Source: Maylandia zebra (lineage: Eukaryota; Chordata; Actinopteri; Cichliformes; Cichlidae). From it: a DNA stretch of 64,000 nt. The stretch is taken from positions 8,706,529 through 8,770,528 of the forward strand of contig NC_135185.1 of NCBI RefSeq assembly GCF_041146795.1, written 5' to 3'. Positions 17,165-28,869 of the stretch are shown here, piece by piece (within the stretch, counting starts at the first letter, position 1; every line of letters begins with the position of its first letter). The notes beneath the pieces were generated by a model that saw only the letters and a list, made by a program, of their open reading frames with translations, was not told the origin of the DNA and searched no databases. The position numbers and the translations under genes are program-made.

Positions 17165-19600
17165 TTTGTTGACAAATAAGGTGCCTAAGAAATACAGCAA
17201 GCTGTCCATACCTGAGGCCTTGGAAACTGCCAAACAAAGACTCACAGCCTTGGCCAGCCGCTTGAGGAGGTACACCAGAGAGATAGAAGGCAGGAGAATA
17301 AACCAGCTGTTCTCCACAGAACCAGCAAAGGTGGTTCTCAGTGGCAAGAGAACAGTACCACCAAGGCTGGAGACGGAGCAATACTGGAAGAGCATATGGG
17401 AGAAGGATGCAACCCATAACGGCAATGCTAGAGGATCTGAGGGCAGACCACAGCGACCTCCCTGAACAGGGTCCAGTAACCATCACAGTGGCAGATATCC
17501 AAGAAAGGGTCTCCAGTATGAAGAGTTGGACAGCACCAGGGCCCGACATGGTTCACGCCTACTGGCTGAAGAAGCTGACTGCACTCCACGAGCGTCTGGC
17601 AGCACAAATGAACCAGCTGCTAGTTAACGAGAGACACCCGGAATGGCTAACTGAAGGCCGGACGGTCCTGATCCCCAAGGACCCCAAGAAGGGACCGGTC
17701 CCCTCCAACTACCGACCAATAACCTGCCTCAGTACTACATGGAAGCTCCTGTCAGGCATCATATCGGCTAAGATGAACAGGCACATGGGTCAATACATGA
17801 GTGGGACACAGAAAGGAATTGGCAAGAATACCAGAGGCGCAAAACACCAGCTACTGGTAGACAGAACAATCAGCCGAGACTGCAAGACCAGACTGACCAA
17901 CCTGTGCACTGCCTGGATTGATTACAAGAAGGCCTATGACTCAATGCCCCACAGCTGGATACTGGAATGCCTAGAATTGTACAAGATCAATGGGACCCTA
18001 AGAGCCTTCATCAGGAACTCAATGGGGATGTGGCGTACAACACTAGAGGCCAACTCCAAGCCCATAGCACAAGTCAGTTGTCAGCCACCTCCTGTACATG
18101 GATGACATCAAGCTGTATGCCAAGAGTGAACGAGACATCGATTCACTGATCCACACTACCAGGCTATACAGCAATGACATTGGAATGTCGTTCGGACTGG
18201 AGAAGTGTAGTCGGATGGTAACAAAGAGAGGGAAGGTAGTCAGAACTGAGGGGATTGAACTACCAGAAGGCAACATTGCAGACATAGAGGACAGTTACAA
18301 GTACCTGGGGATCCCGCAGGCGAATGGGAACCATGAAGAGGCCGCTAGAAAGGCTGCAACCACCAAGTACCTGCAGAGGGTCAGGCAAGTCCTGAGGAGT
18401 CAGCTGAATGGTAAGAACAAGATCCGGGCCATCAACACGTACGCCCTGCCCGTGATCAGGTACCCTGCTGGGGTAATAGGCTGGCCAAAGGAAGAGATAG
18501 AAGCCACTGACATAAAGACAAGAAAGCTCCTTACCATGCATGGAGGGTTTCACCCCAAGTCCAGCACCCTGAGGCTGTACGCTAAGCGGAAGGAAGGGGG
18601 CCGGGGACTGGTGAGTGTCAGCACCACAGTCCAGGATGAGACAACGAACATCCAAGAATACATTGGGAAGATGGCCCCAACTGACTGAGTGCTCAGTGAA
18701 TACCTCAGGCAGCAGAAACCCAAGAAAGAGGAGGGAGACGAGGAACCATCATGGAAGGACAGGCCCCTGCACGGTATGTACCACCGGCAGATAGAGGAGG
18801 TGGCTGATATCCAGAAATCCTACCAGTGGCTGGACAAAGCTGGAGTGAAAGACAGCACAGAGGCACTAATCATGGCAGCACAAGAACAAGCTCTGAGTAC
18901 AAGATCCATAGAGGCTGGGGTCTATCACACCAGGCAAGACCCCAGGTGCAGGCTGTGTAAAGATGCCCCAGAGACAATCCAGCACATAACAGCAGGGTGC
19001 AAGATGCTAGCAGGCAAGGCATACATGGAACGCCATAACCAAGTGGCCGGCATAGTGTACAGGAACATCTGTGCCGAGTATAACCTGGAAGTCCCGAGGT
19101 CAAAATGGGAGATGCCCCCAAGGGTGGTGGAGAATGACCGAGCTAAGATCCTGTGGGACTTCTAGATACAGACGGACAAAATGGTGGTGGCTAACCAACC
19201 GGACATAGTGGTGGTAGACAAACAGAAGAAGACGGCCGTAGTGATCGATGTAGCGGTTCCGAATGACAGCAATATCAGGAAGAAGGAACACGAGAAGCTG
19301 GAGAAATACCAAGGGCTCAGAGAAGAGCTCGAGAGGATGTGGAGGGTGAAGGTAATGGTGGTCCCCGTGGTAATCGGAGCACTAGGTGCGGTGACTCCCA
19401 AGCTAGGCGAGTGGCTCCAGCAGATCCCGGGAACAACATCGGAGATCTCTGTCCAGAAGAGCGCAGTCCTGGGAACAGCTAAGATACTGCGCAGGACCCT
19501 CAAGCTCCCAGGCCTCTGGTAGAGGACCCGAGCTTGAAGGATAAACCGCCCGCAGGGGCGAGCTGGGTGTTTTTTATATATATATAAATATATATAAAAT
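17165..19600 (+). pseudogene. REL-endonuclease LINE (R4/Rex6-like), broken
   Basis: Translated pieces form a non-LTR retrotransposon ORF: upstream region, RT palm with APGPD and NYRPI motifs, YMDD at ~18097, LINE thumb, then a C-terminal Cys-Cys-His-Cys knuckle (CRLC...H...C near 18950-18995) and a PD-(D/E)XK-like endonuclease segment (PDIVVVD...VIDVAVP near 19200-19265). That C-terminal layout belongs to R2/R4-type LINEs; in fish the R4/Rex6 lineage is the likely match. It is dead: the frame changes near 17440, the RT region just before YMDD is missing with a frame change near 18085, and in-frame stops lie at 18686-18688 and 19163-19165. A short AT-repeat tail follows near 19575. Confidence 0.85.
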
Positions 19601-19689
19601 TGGGTTTCTCCTCCACCACCTCCAGGCGTGTTCCCCGAAAAATGTGACCGCAGTCAAGTGAGCCCTCACTTACGAAGACACAGTCAAGT

Positions 19690-20504
19690 GCTGATAATCG
19701 GGGATGAGCCACGGCTTTCCCAGGAGCTCCTCCTCTAGCTGGGTGCAAGCTGCTTGCTGCCGCTCACAGCAGAGGTCGAAATCCATTATTTCCGAAGTAG
19801 GTCTTTCAAAACTACTAAACACTGTACTTTCAGCCTCAGAACACGATTCAGTCATAGTTTCCAGCCCCGGCGAATCAATGGATGGATGCTGATGCCACCG
19901 AAGAAGAGGGTGACGTGGCGGCAATCTCCTCGTCTTCTGCCCACATCCTCGCCAGAAACGAGGCAGGTGAAGTAAAGTCCGAGCAGGGTGGAGAGGGCAA
20001 GCGGCTGGTCTGAGGCGGTGCAACAGGTGAGAGCTCCTCCTCGGGAATGAGCCAGGGCTTCCAACGGAGCTCATCCTCCCGTAAAGCCAGCAATACCTGC
20101 TGTTGCTCATCGTCGCTGAAATTTGTGGCCTCCACCATCTCGGTGCGCTGGGCTGTGCAGCTTGACTGTGGCGGAGACGAACTGTGAGACGATGGCGGAG
20201 CAGCGGTGAGCCTCAGTGTCCCTACTATGACTGCCTCCGGCTCGCGAGGCAGCGGCGACGACAACGACAACCGTTTATGGGTCGGAGTCATAGGTGCTGA
20301 GGCGGCGTTCAACAGCGCACGGGTGCAAAGCTCCTCCTTAAGTGGGGGCCAAAGAGTCGAACACCTCAAAAAGCTGGAGAAACTGCCGGAGCTGCAGCGC
20401 CTTCTGGAGGATGGCGCCTATGGCTGCCACAGATGCGCGTCATGAGCCGGCTGATCCGCTGCAGCTCCTCCCCAATCTCGTCCAGACTTTCCGCTGGGTC
20501 TGAC
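19690..20504 (-). pseudogene. Decayed transposon-type ORF, minus strand
   Basis: A minus-strand frame starts at 20504 (MSDPAESLDE...), stops after about 46 codons, then continues in shifted frames through Pro/Ser-rich and acidic segments. A KPWLIP motif occurs twice (near 19710 and 20055). The broken frames and the downstream repeat suggest the first ORF of a retroelement. I cannot name it. Confidence 0.4.
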
Positions 20505-21250
20505 ATAGTCAGATCGTACTGTCATGGCGGGGTGCGCCGGTGTGAGGAAAGAGGTAGACCCAGATGCAGACACGGTGGAGACCAAACGTAGTTTCAAAAA
20601 ATAAAGCGAGCCTTTATTGTGGCTGATTGCAAAAGAAAAACATGAAACTAGAGAAACTAAGGAGACTATGAACACTGTGTTAACAGAAGGCAGTGAAAAA
20701 ACTATGAACACTGAGTAAACTAGGAGACACAGTGAAACAATGAGGCAAACCTATGAAAACTGTGGTGAGGTTAACAGACGATCTGACACTGACTGAGCGG
20801 AAACACACAGATTAAGTACACATAAGGAATGATCAAGGGAAGCGGAATCACATAGGGAAAACAGCTGACAACAATTAACATAATGACAGGACAGGGGACG
20901 TGAAACTAAATACAGTGAACAAAAAACACAAGGCTCTTTCAAAATAAAATGGGAAACATAACGAAACCCAGACATGACTCGAACTTGACAAAGAAAACTT
21001 GGACATAAATCATGACAGATAAACACACGAAGACTTAACATGACAATCTGACACAGAAAACTTCACACAGGGATGAGACAAATGGGGAGCTTGATAAATC
21101 ATGAACTAAAACTGTAACCTAGGCATGACAGGATGTAACTAGATAAACTGAAGACAAACATGATGCCAAACAAAAGTGGTTTCTTCTGACAGAGTAAACC
21201 TGCTTTCCTGTTTTACGTGTCTGCTTTTCTAAAATATCAAATCTGTGACA
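20505..21250 (-). repeat. Interspersed repeat ending in TGACA, copy 1
   Basis: Read on the minus strand this ends AATAAAGGC...CATCTGGGTC...CATGACA. The same ending pattern (AATAAA, then TGCATTTGGGTCC-like, then TGACA) occurs at 30425 on the minus strand and at 27486 on the plus strand. No intact gene. Confidence 0.45.
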
Positions 21251-21663
21251 AAAGATCTGTTTCCATTAGAAACCGGTCACACAACATCACTGCAGCTGAC
21301 ACAGAGTCAGACAGAAGGGTGGAAAAAATAAAAAACTGAAATGAGTGACTACAGGAATAATGTTTACATACAAAACATCCTGTATTTAAGTGCAAAATGG
21401 GGATAAATCTGTAAATACCACTGCAGCTGCTACACTGATGGGAGCTCATGCTGTTATTTTAAAATGTTCAGCTATTAATCAATTACTGTGTTATAGGACT
21501 AATGGCCAGCGGGGAGGTCTTTATCAGTTGGAACGCTGGGCTGATTCAGTCCACTAGGCCTTACATTTGACACTCCTGTTCTCTAATTTGACATGTTAAA
21601 TTAGCTCGTTGTGATCATTTTAATGTTACTTAAGTTATCTGTCTAGTATATGAACTGTTAAAT
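21251..21663. other. No gene recognised
   Basis: AT-rich sequence without a supported exon or a repeat I can name. Confidence 0.4.
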
Positions 21664-21676
21664 AATTCTCTTCAGC

Positions 21677-22423
21677 GTCAAAGGAGCTTGCAAAGAAAAG
21701 CGTCTGGACTTCTTTAAGTTGCTTGAAGACGTTTCACCTCTCATCCGAGAAGCTTCTTCAGTTCTAAGGTCAAATGGTGGAGAGACCTCTACATCGGAGA
21801 GACCAAACAGCCACTTCACAAGCGCATGGCACAACACAGAAGAGCCACCTCCACAGGAAAAGACTCAGCAGTCCATCTGCATCTTAAGGATAAAGGACAC
21901 TCTTTCGAGGATGCCAATGTTCACATTTTGGACAGAGAGGACAGATGGTTTGAAAGAGGAGTGAAAGAAGCCATCTATGTCCACTGTGAGCGACCATCTT
22001 TGAACAGAGGCGGGGGTTTACGACACCAACTCTCTGCCATCTATAATCCAGTTTTGAGATCCCTTCCCAGACGCCTTAACGCCCACTCACATCCTGGGCC
22101 ATCTGACCTCAGGAATTTGCATGATAAGGTGGGGCCAGGTTTCACAATCAACTCACCCGAAACTCTGGCTGATTGGGACCCACGCCCAGTTTCCCACCTT
22201 GGCTCAGGCGATTAGAGGATCATCAGGGGGTCCTTTTGTCCCTCTGTGGGGGATCACTCCCACTAGGTTTATATCTGGGACTCTCCACCATTTGACCTTA
22301 GAACTGAAGAAGCTTCTCGGATGAGAGGTGAAACGTCTTCAAGCAACTTAAAGAAGTCCAGACGCTTTTCTTTGCAAGCTCCTTTGACTACGATGACCTG
22401 GATGACTGAGAACCTTCACAGAC
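21677..22423 (+). mobile_element. Penelope-like element with GIY-YIG endonuclease
   Basis: A 747-bp insertion flanked by a perfect 13-bp target duplication (AATTCTCTTCAGC at 21664-21676 and 22424-22436). The two ~108-bp ends are inverted copies. Between them, from 21787, an open stretch encodes LYIGET...KRMAQHRRA...DREDRWFERGVKEAIY, the GIY-YIG nuclease that forms the C-terminus of Penelope-like retroelements; it stops at 22213-22215. The reverse transcriptase is missing, so this is a truncated copy. The right arm carries CGGATGAGAGGTGAAACGTC, reminiscent of the hammerhead core reported in Penelope terminal repeats, although the first core uridine appears substituted. Confidence 0.88.
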
Positions 22424-22436
22424 AATTCTCTTCAGC

Positions 22437-23934
22437 CTTTAAGAAAAGCATACAGCCGAACTGTGAAGCTCTTGTTTCAGAGGCCTGGGAGCAATTCAGT
22501 GTCCCTTTTGCGTTCTGGTGAGCACAACATTTTGTGTTGGCTTGTATTTGAGCATTCCTACCTGCGCCAGACTGAGCTCTGTGAAGAAAGATGAAGTGTC
22601 CACATCCAGACTGGGACTCTGCACAGCTGAACACAAAACAAACAAGAAGAAAAGGACCTCCAGATACACTCAAACAAGATGACAGCTACACACACGATTT
22701 AAAACACACAGCTGAGACCTTGTTTAATTTTTCCTTTGATTTAAGGTAGGTGATGCTCCTGGTGTGGAGAGGAAGTACCAGCATTTCTACACTGAAACGG
22801 TCAGAATTTTTTTTTTTTTACATGTAGGCAAGCTGATTCATAAAGACCTAAAATACTGTTTTGTTTTGTTTTTGTTGTTGTTGTTGTTGTTGTTCTTTAG
22901 GTAAACTTGTTATTCTTTAGAGTTCTCAAAGTGTTTCTTTCTTTTCCTGTTTCATTACACTAACATTTAGCATGCTTTTTGTGGGGAGTCAAATAAAATA
23001 AGTAGAATAAAGGATGCAGATATATTCAGACCATTTCCTCCTCTCCTTAACATGGCTGACAGCCTTCTGTGCTGATGGATACACTGACTGATCATCCACA
23101 CCACGTGACTGGTTCGCTGCTTTATTTACTTTTGTCTGGGTGAATAAACTCAAGTCTCTGTCTCTTTTTATAGAAATCTTCAGCCTCTGGCATCAAGCAC
23201 AGGCAACATATTAATGCGTTCATTTCTGCATGCATCCGTATATGTATGCCTTCATCTATTTTGATGCGTTTGCAGGATCCCCAAGTACCACCGGGTCTAC
23301 TGTGGCACCATGCTGCATTATCTTTCTGCAGAGCATAACCAAATGTAGGTCACTAGTGCTTGTACTCGCCCTTCTCCGTGTTTTGATAGGTATGGAGGTG
23401 CGTGTGTGTGTGGTGCAGGGAGACTCACTCGTAATGTTTTTTGTGCAGATAGAAGAGGCACCTCCAGCCCTACGCAACCACGTACATCACGGTGAAAATG
23501 CCCATAAAAGTGGCGAACTGGCGGCCCCCAGTGCTGCACCACCAGGTGATCCACGACTCTCATCGTGCCAGTCGGCTCCACCCGCTTATTCATCCACCAG
23601 TATCCACTGGAAAAGATCGGTGAAAAAAAATCGATCGGTGTTCTTACGGCCATTTGCTGGGAGTAGGGCCTAGGGGCGCCCTCCATTTGCGAGGTGCGCC
23701 TGCTGCTTGCGGCACAGGGAGGAGAGGGCGGATTCACTGCTGGCTGGAGCAGCATCTAATAACCAACTCGCAATATAAAACAAACAAAAATAAAAACAAA
23801 CAAACAAACAAACACTAGAACACCAGACATTATGATACAGACTTATAATTTGCATCAATATTTTTTTCAAAATTCTATTTGAAAGGTGAGCGCGAGAGCC
23901 CTCGGTGCGCCTGCTTGCTGCTGTGCTGAAGTCA
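22437..23934. other. Unassigned sequence with two exon-like pieces
   Basis: Mostly non-coding. At 23275-23367 a possible exon follows TTTGCAG, reads IPKYHRVYCGTMLHYLSAEH, and ends near a GTAGGT donor. A second piece after GTGCAG at 23449 stays open to about 23672. I do not recognise the protein and the pieces may be relics. Confidence 0.25.
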
Positions 23935-24340
23935 AAGTAAACTTTATTGTCATCTCTGCTATATACAGTACAGTATATAGAGAGGCGAGATGACAAGGCT
24001 CCAGTTACTGCAGTGTAAGTAAACAAACAATAAATATAAGAAGAGTAAGAAAATAAATATAGACCTTAGGACCAGGGGTAAAGGGATCAATAACAATTTA
24101 AAATTTACAGTTTAATGATTTAAAGTCTCACACAGAACCTGTCGTAAGGGTAGGGGGCCCTGCTGCTTCCAAATAGATCACATTTCATTCATAATGTTGT
24201 AACTCCAAGCTCATTATGTATTCATGATTTGAATCCTGGGTTGTGCGAAATCCCAGAAATAAACCCTAGACAAAGCGAATCTGGGAACTAAGGTGTAGGT
24301 CTATTACCGTAGGTTATGTTTTGGTGATCCTCGGGTTGGG
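23935..24340. repeat. Interspersed-repeat fragment
   Basis: The stretch AAAGTAAACTTTATTGTCATC and the AT-rich sequence after it resemble the tail of a fish LINE or SINE. A GAGGCGAGATGACAAG motif follows. Assignment to a family is not possible by eye. Confidence 0.35.
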
Positions 24341-24384
24341 GGATGGGTGTTCCTACTGGAGTGCAAAATTAAAACCATTGGAAG

Positions 24385-24530
24385 ATGGACAAGAAAAGTT
24401 CAAAGCCATCAGGTGCTCAGTTTAGGAAAAAGAGAAAAGAAGAGGACAAGAAACGAGCAAAAGATACTGGAAAGCAGATGTGTCATTGGATATGGCAGGT
24501 CATGTACCATGAAACAATCAAAAAGACAAT
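24385..24530 (+). pseudogene. Fragment like N-terminus of a hAT/ZMYM-type protein
   Basis: The frame begins MDKKSSKPSGAQFRKKRKEE and continues with a Lys-rich segment ending KDTGKQM. KPSGAQFRKKRKEE resembles the start of fish hAT-derived (ZMYM1-like) proteins. The similarity is lost after about 35 codons and no transposase catalytic part follows. It is probably a relic. Confidence 0.45.
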
Positions 24531-25343
24531 TGTGTATGATCTAAAAAAACCCAGAAACCATTATCTGTTAAACATTATGTTACAATTTAACATGTCCGTA
24601 AAAATAGCCCTATAATATTAAGCATCAGGCTTTATGGAATTTAAAAACTGACAATAGACATCTTTGCATCAATTAAGAAAACAGTTTATTTTCTAAAAAC
24701 ATTTTTGTTAAATGTATTATTCACTGTTTTTAGTTTACTCCCCATCCGGTCTGGAGCATAGCGAATGACGTCACAAAGGTATTCTGTGGCAGGTCCCCAA
24801 GCTGACACACTGCTAACAACTTTACAGCACCTTTGCTAACAAAGCAAAGTCAGCATTCAAACAATGACTAAATAAATACGTTCTTACCTGAGATCGACGT
24901 GCGGTGCAGGGACGAGGACGACTACTCGGGTAGGTGCTACGGAATAGTCCAAGAGACAACAGCTTTAGTTTCCGGCCAACTACAAATAAATGATTTTTCA
25001 ACATGATTGTTGTCAACTGGTCGACTGTATTAGATCAACAATCAACGATAACGGAACAACTATGAATAAATGCTAAATGAAACCAGACAATATTTTAACT
25101 GCTACTATTACTAAAGTTATTATTATGGGAGGCTGTGATGAAATTTAGGGCGGAGACAAACAACCCACACACTTCGAGCGCATTCTTTTTTTTCCTCGAA
25201 GTGGGATCAAAGGCTTCAAAGACGTCATACATTTCAAAGGATTTAAGTTAAAACCGAACCCTTAAATACCCCTTTGTAACTCGGAATTTCTAACGCTAGC
25301 TTAGAGAATAAATTAACAGCAAACAAATAGATATTGAAGCAAA

Positions 25344-26105
25344 ATGGACAACAACACAGCTAGGAGCAATCCAGACAATGTCAGGAGTGATTCCACTCCT
25401 GCAGATGATGTTAGGCCACTGCTAGAGGAATTGCTAAATAATGTTACACATGAGGAGCAGTGGCAACAGTTGCAGTCTGATTACGCCGAAAATGCCACCG
25501 TAGGAAGGCTGTGTAATTTTGTAGATAACGTCATTGCCCTATGCTCACTGTCGGCAGGTGCAGAAATGAGGTTTTGCCAGGACACTGCAGTCACTAGCAC
25601 AACAACAGTGGCCTCAATGGAGACAGAGACAGCTCCTGAACTTGCACAGACCTCTAACACAGTTGACCGCAACACGGGAATGCCAGTTGATATTTCACAG
25701 GAAACAACAGTCAACTTGCACAGCACAGCAGAAGATTGCCCTGGTGCCAGACTTATCACTAATATCCAAAATACCAATAATGTCAAGGTTATTCAATTTA
25801 ACATCTTTAAAAACCTGGAATTCAGTTTAATACGAAAAACCGAAAAAACAATTGTCATGCCCAATACTCCAGTAGACAAGAAAGATCGTGATGACACTCA
25901 GGCTGTAGATAAAGCAGGAACCTCTTTGGAAAAGAATGTAACCCCAAAGAAACCCAGCCAACATGTATATATGGGCCCCACCTGGTTTTTGCTCGGGCTG
26001 GATGGGTACCATGTGGGCATGGGCTCAAACTGGGCTTTTTGTATGGGGCCTACTTGGGTTTTTCACATTAAACCCATATGGGCAATCCCAAGTGGGCACT
26101 TTTAG
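25344..26105 (+). CDS. Unrecognised 253-codon ORF
   Basis: An uninterrupted ATG-initiated ORF (AAAATGG context) encoding an acidic, Thr/Ser/Asn-rich protein. Residues ~20-75 could form helices (DDVRPLLEELLNNV...). The rest looks disordered, with a Lys-rich segment at ~175-205. From about residue 210 the frame runs into tandem-repeat DNA and gives Trp/Gly-rich MGPTW-type sequence, so the true end may be earlier or a splice donor may intervene. No domain is recognised. It could be the first exon of a host gene or a transposon ORF. Confidence 0.35.
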   Translation: MDNNTARSNPDNVRSDSTPADDVRPLLEELLNNVTHEEQWQQLQSDYAENATVGRLCNFVDNVIALCSLSAGAEMRFCQDTAVTSTTTVASMETETAPELAQTSNTVDRNTGMPVDISQETTVNLHSTAEDCPGARLITNIQNTNNVKVIQFNIFKNLEFSLIRKTEKTIVMPNTPVDKKDRDDTQAVDKAGTSLEKNVTPKKPSQHVYMGPTWFLLGLDGYHVGMGSNWAFCMGPTWVFHIKPIWAIPSGHF

Positions 26106-26250
26106 TAGGTCCTAGCTGGGTCAAACATGGGAAACACTTAACTTGGTCCAAAATGGGAAACACGTGTAGGACCCACTTGGGTTTTCCACCTGGGATAGAC
26201 ATGGGCAAACACAGTCATTTAAGGATAGGCTGTTGTTGTGTGCCCCAGGT

Positions 26251-26519
26251 GGGGCAAAGTGAGGTAATCAATATATGTTTTAGTATCGATGACACAGGTG
26301 GGGAACACCTGGTCAAACTATATGGGTGAGACATGGGCAAATACAAGTCAGACCCTGAAAACATGTCTATGTGGGCCCCATATGGGGCAAAGTGAGGTAA
26401 TCAATATATATTTTTAGCACTGATGACACAGGTGGGGTCCACCTGGTCAAACTATATGGGTCGCACATGGGCAAATGCAAGTCAGACCCTGAAAAATGTC
26501 TATGTGGGCCCCATACGGT
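26251..26519. repeat. Two tandem 133-bp repeats
   Basis: GGGGCAAAGTGAGGTAATCA starts a unit at 26251 and again at 26384; both units run through ACCTGGTCAAACTATATGGG and AAGTCAGACCCTGAAAA to GTGGGCCCCATA. Related GGGCCCCACCTGG-type sequence starts near 25970. This is a minisatellite-like array. Confidence 0.8.
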
Positions 26520-26559
26520 TTATGTTAAGTTAATATGGGCATATATTTGATGTGGGCTC

Positions 26560-27222
26560 AAGATTGTTTAGTATATATGGTCCAGCCTTCATCCACGCCC
26601 AGTCCAGCCTCCGTGTCTTCATCCACGCCCGGTCCAGCCTCCGTGTCTTCATCTACGCCTGGTCCAGCCTCCGTGTCTTCATCTGGTCCTGCCTCGCCTT
26701 CGTCTGGTCCTGCCTCGTCTTCGTCTGGTCCTGCCTTGTCTGGTCCTGCCTCGTCTGGTCCTGCCTCGTCTGGTCCTGCGGTTGCCACACCGCCGTCAGA
26801 GCCAGCTCGACCTGTTCCGCTTCGCCTCTGCTGGCCGTTTTCCAGGCCTCTAAGTTGGCATCATGGCCTTCGGGGACGGCCTCCGGAAAGAGTTCATCGC
26901 CGACGCTGGCATCGCGGCCGACCTCCGGGCCTGCTCAGTGGCCGCCACTGCCTTCCAAGTGGTCGGCCTCCTGATTGGTTTTGCCTGCGCCGCCGCCGTT
27001 GCCGTGTGCACGGTCGGCCTCCTGAACTGTTTGCCCGTCGCCACCGTGTGCACGGTCGGCCCCCGGAACTGTTTGCCCATCGCCGTCATTGCCGTGTGCA
27101 CAGTCGGCCCCCGGAGCTGTTTGCCCGTTGCCGTGTGCACGGTTGGCCCCCTGATCTGTTTTGGCTCTTGTGTTGTCGACCTCCAGGTCGACCCCCAGAC
27201 TTTACTGTGGCCTCATGAATAG
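26560..27222 (+). other. Low-complexity Pro/Ser then Arg-rich open frame
   Basis: Repeated GTCCAGCCTCCGTGTCTTC and TCTGGTCCTGCC units encode Ser/Pro/Ala repeats. A second array around GTGCACGGTCGGCC encodes repeats of the type GRPPELF. The frame is open but compositionally simple. Its position before a repeat 3' end suggests the tail of a retroelement ORF rather than a host gene. Confidence 0.35.
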
Positions 27223-27911
27223 TCTTGTTTTGTGTTGTCCTGTTTTTGGTTTAATCTGGACTCTTGTGCTCCTTGTTTTTTGTTTGCCATCTGTTTCCGC
27301 TCGCTCTCGTTCATGTTCAGGTTTGTGTTCTGTACTCAGTTTGTTCCCAGTATAGTTTAGTCTTTGTTCGGTTCGCCTTTTGTCCATTTTTATTTTGTGT
27401 TTAATAAACCACCATCACACCTTTACAGGTGCCTGCGTTTGGATCCTCCTTTATTTTCCACACGGCTCATCTCGCTCGCCGTGACACTTCCTCTCTTTCC
27501 CTCCTCCCTCTGCCAGGGCGGAGCTCACCTGTGGGCTTCCACGCACCTGGTCGCCATCACGCACCTGTGGCTCGTTACGAGTGTTCCAGCTCCTTTATAA
27601 GACGGCAGCTCTGTGTTTCTCGTCGCTGGACCGTTGCCGACCTGCATTCCCTGGACCAACCCCTGTGTTTCCTGAGTGATTGAGTGTACGAGGAGTGGAG
27701 TACGTCATCGTGTTTTCTGTGGAGTGTGGAGAGGAGCGTGAGGAGTGGACGGAGTGCGTGTGGACTTTCAGCGTCTTTTCCCTTTGTGTGTGGACCCCCG
27801 GAGCCCGACTTCCCCCTCACCTCTGTAAATAGATCACCTGGTGTGCTGTAATAAAGATTCTTGTGTTTCCCAACTCAGAGCCTGCGCGTGTGTCCGTTCC
27901 ATCCTGCTGTG
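27223..27911 (+). repeat. LTR-like or repeat-end sequence
   Basis: First part: AATAAACC at ~27402, then GCCTGCGTTTGGATCCTCC, ending GTGACA at 27485. Second part: a possible TATA segment TTTATAAGACGG near 27594 and AATAAAG near 27851, then GCCTGCGCGTGTGTCCG, ending GTGATA. This order resembles promoter plus polyadenylation signal of an LTR, possibly of the Ty3/gypsy type. No primer binding site was identified. Confidence 0.35.
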
Positions 27912-28249
27912 ATACTTGGAGGATGACTTTTACGCTGAACACATTATTACAGCATCAGGAAAAGACTCCTCACGCCACATTTCATTCCTTCCATTCAACG
28001 TCTCCTGATGTATTCACAGCCACCGAAGGCGCTGTACAGCACCGAGCACCTGAAACACGGACAGTTTGTTGATATTGTAATCAAAAAGGGAGGGGGGGCA
28101 TTTTAAAAACGCACCCTCCCTATTGCACATGTCCCTAAAAGGTATGGCCTTCCAGATTGCCTCAGTTGTATCGTGAGTGTAATTTCAAATAAAATAAAAT
28201 AAAACTCAGAAGCGTCTGTGTGTTGTATTCTCCTTTGGGGAGCACAAGG

Positions 28250-28855
28250 GTTAATTAATATATTATTAACAATAATATAAAATTATGCACAAAAGGAATT
28301 ACTAATGTAAAAAAAAGAAGTGGTTTTATTTATATATGCTTATATAGAAATATATGCGGTGGCCCCTAGAGACAAAGCACGTACAAACTCCAAAACATGT
28401 ACAAACTCCAAAACACATTTCTAGCTTTAACTGAACTTCCAAAATAGCTACCTAGATCACTTAAATTACACAGTTGAAAGCATGTGTGTATTGTTTGTGT
28501 ATTTATACACAAGCACTCATATATATTCAAATAATTTTTAAAAAAATGTTCATTTACCTGTTACTACCACACACCAAATCCGGTCGTTGGTACTTGCTGG
28601 CTTGTGTAGCCACTAGGTAACAAAGCTCAACACTGCGCCTAGCATCCTGGAGCACTTCTGTTGTATTTTGTACGTGTTTTGAGTTTTTATGTGTTTCTGA
28701 GTTATTACGTGTTTTGGAGTTTGTACGTGCTTTGGAGTTTGTGCGTGCTTCAGAGATTTTACGTGTTTTGGAGTTTTTACGTGTTTTGGAGTTTGTACGT
28801 GCTTTGTCTCTAGGGGCCACCGTAAATATACTTTTATTTATTCACTCCACATAAA
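28250..28855 (-). repeat. Left arm of large inverted repeat
   Basis: This arm is the imperfect reverse complement of 29387-29945, including the AT-rich outer ends (TTAATTAATA, TTATGCACAAAA, AGTGGTTTTAT) and the inner minisatellite built on ACGTGTTTTGGAGTTT. The spacer is about 530 bp. Confidence 0.85.
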
Positions 28856-28869
28856 AAGTAATAAATAAA

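Noticed and set aside
26558..26788. Asp/Glu/Gly repeat ORF on the minus strand
   Set aside because: Shadow of the low-complexity GTCCTGCC repeats on the plus strand.
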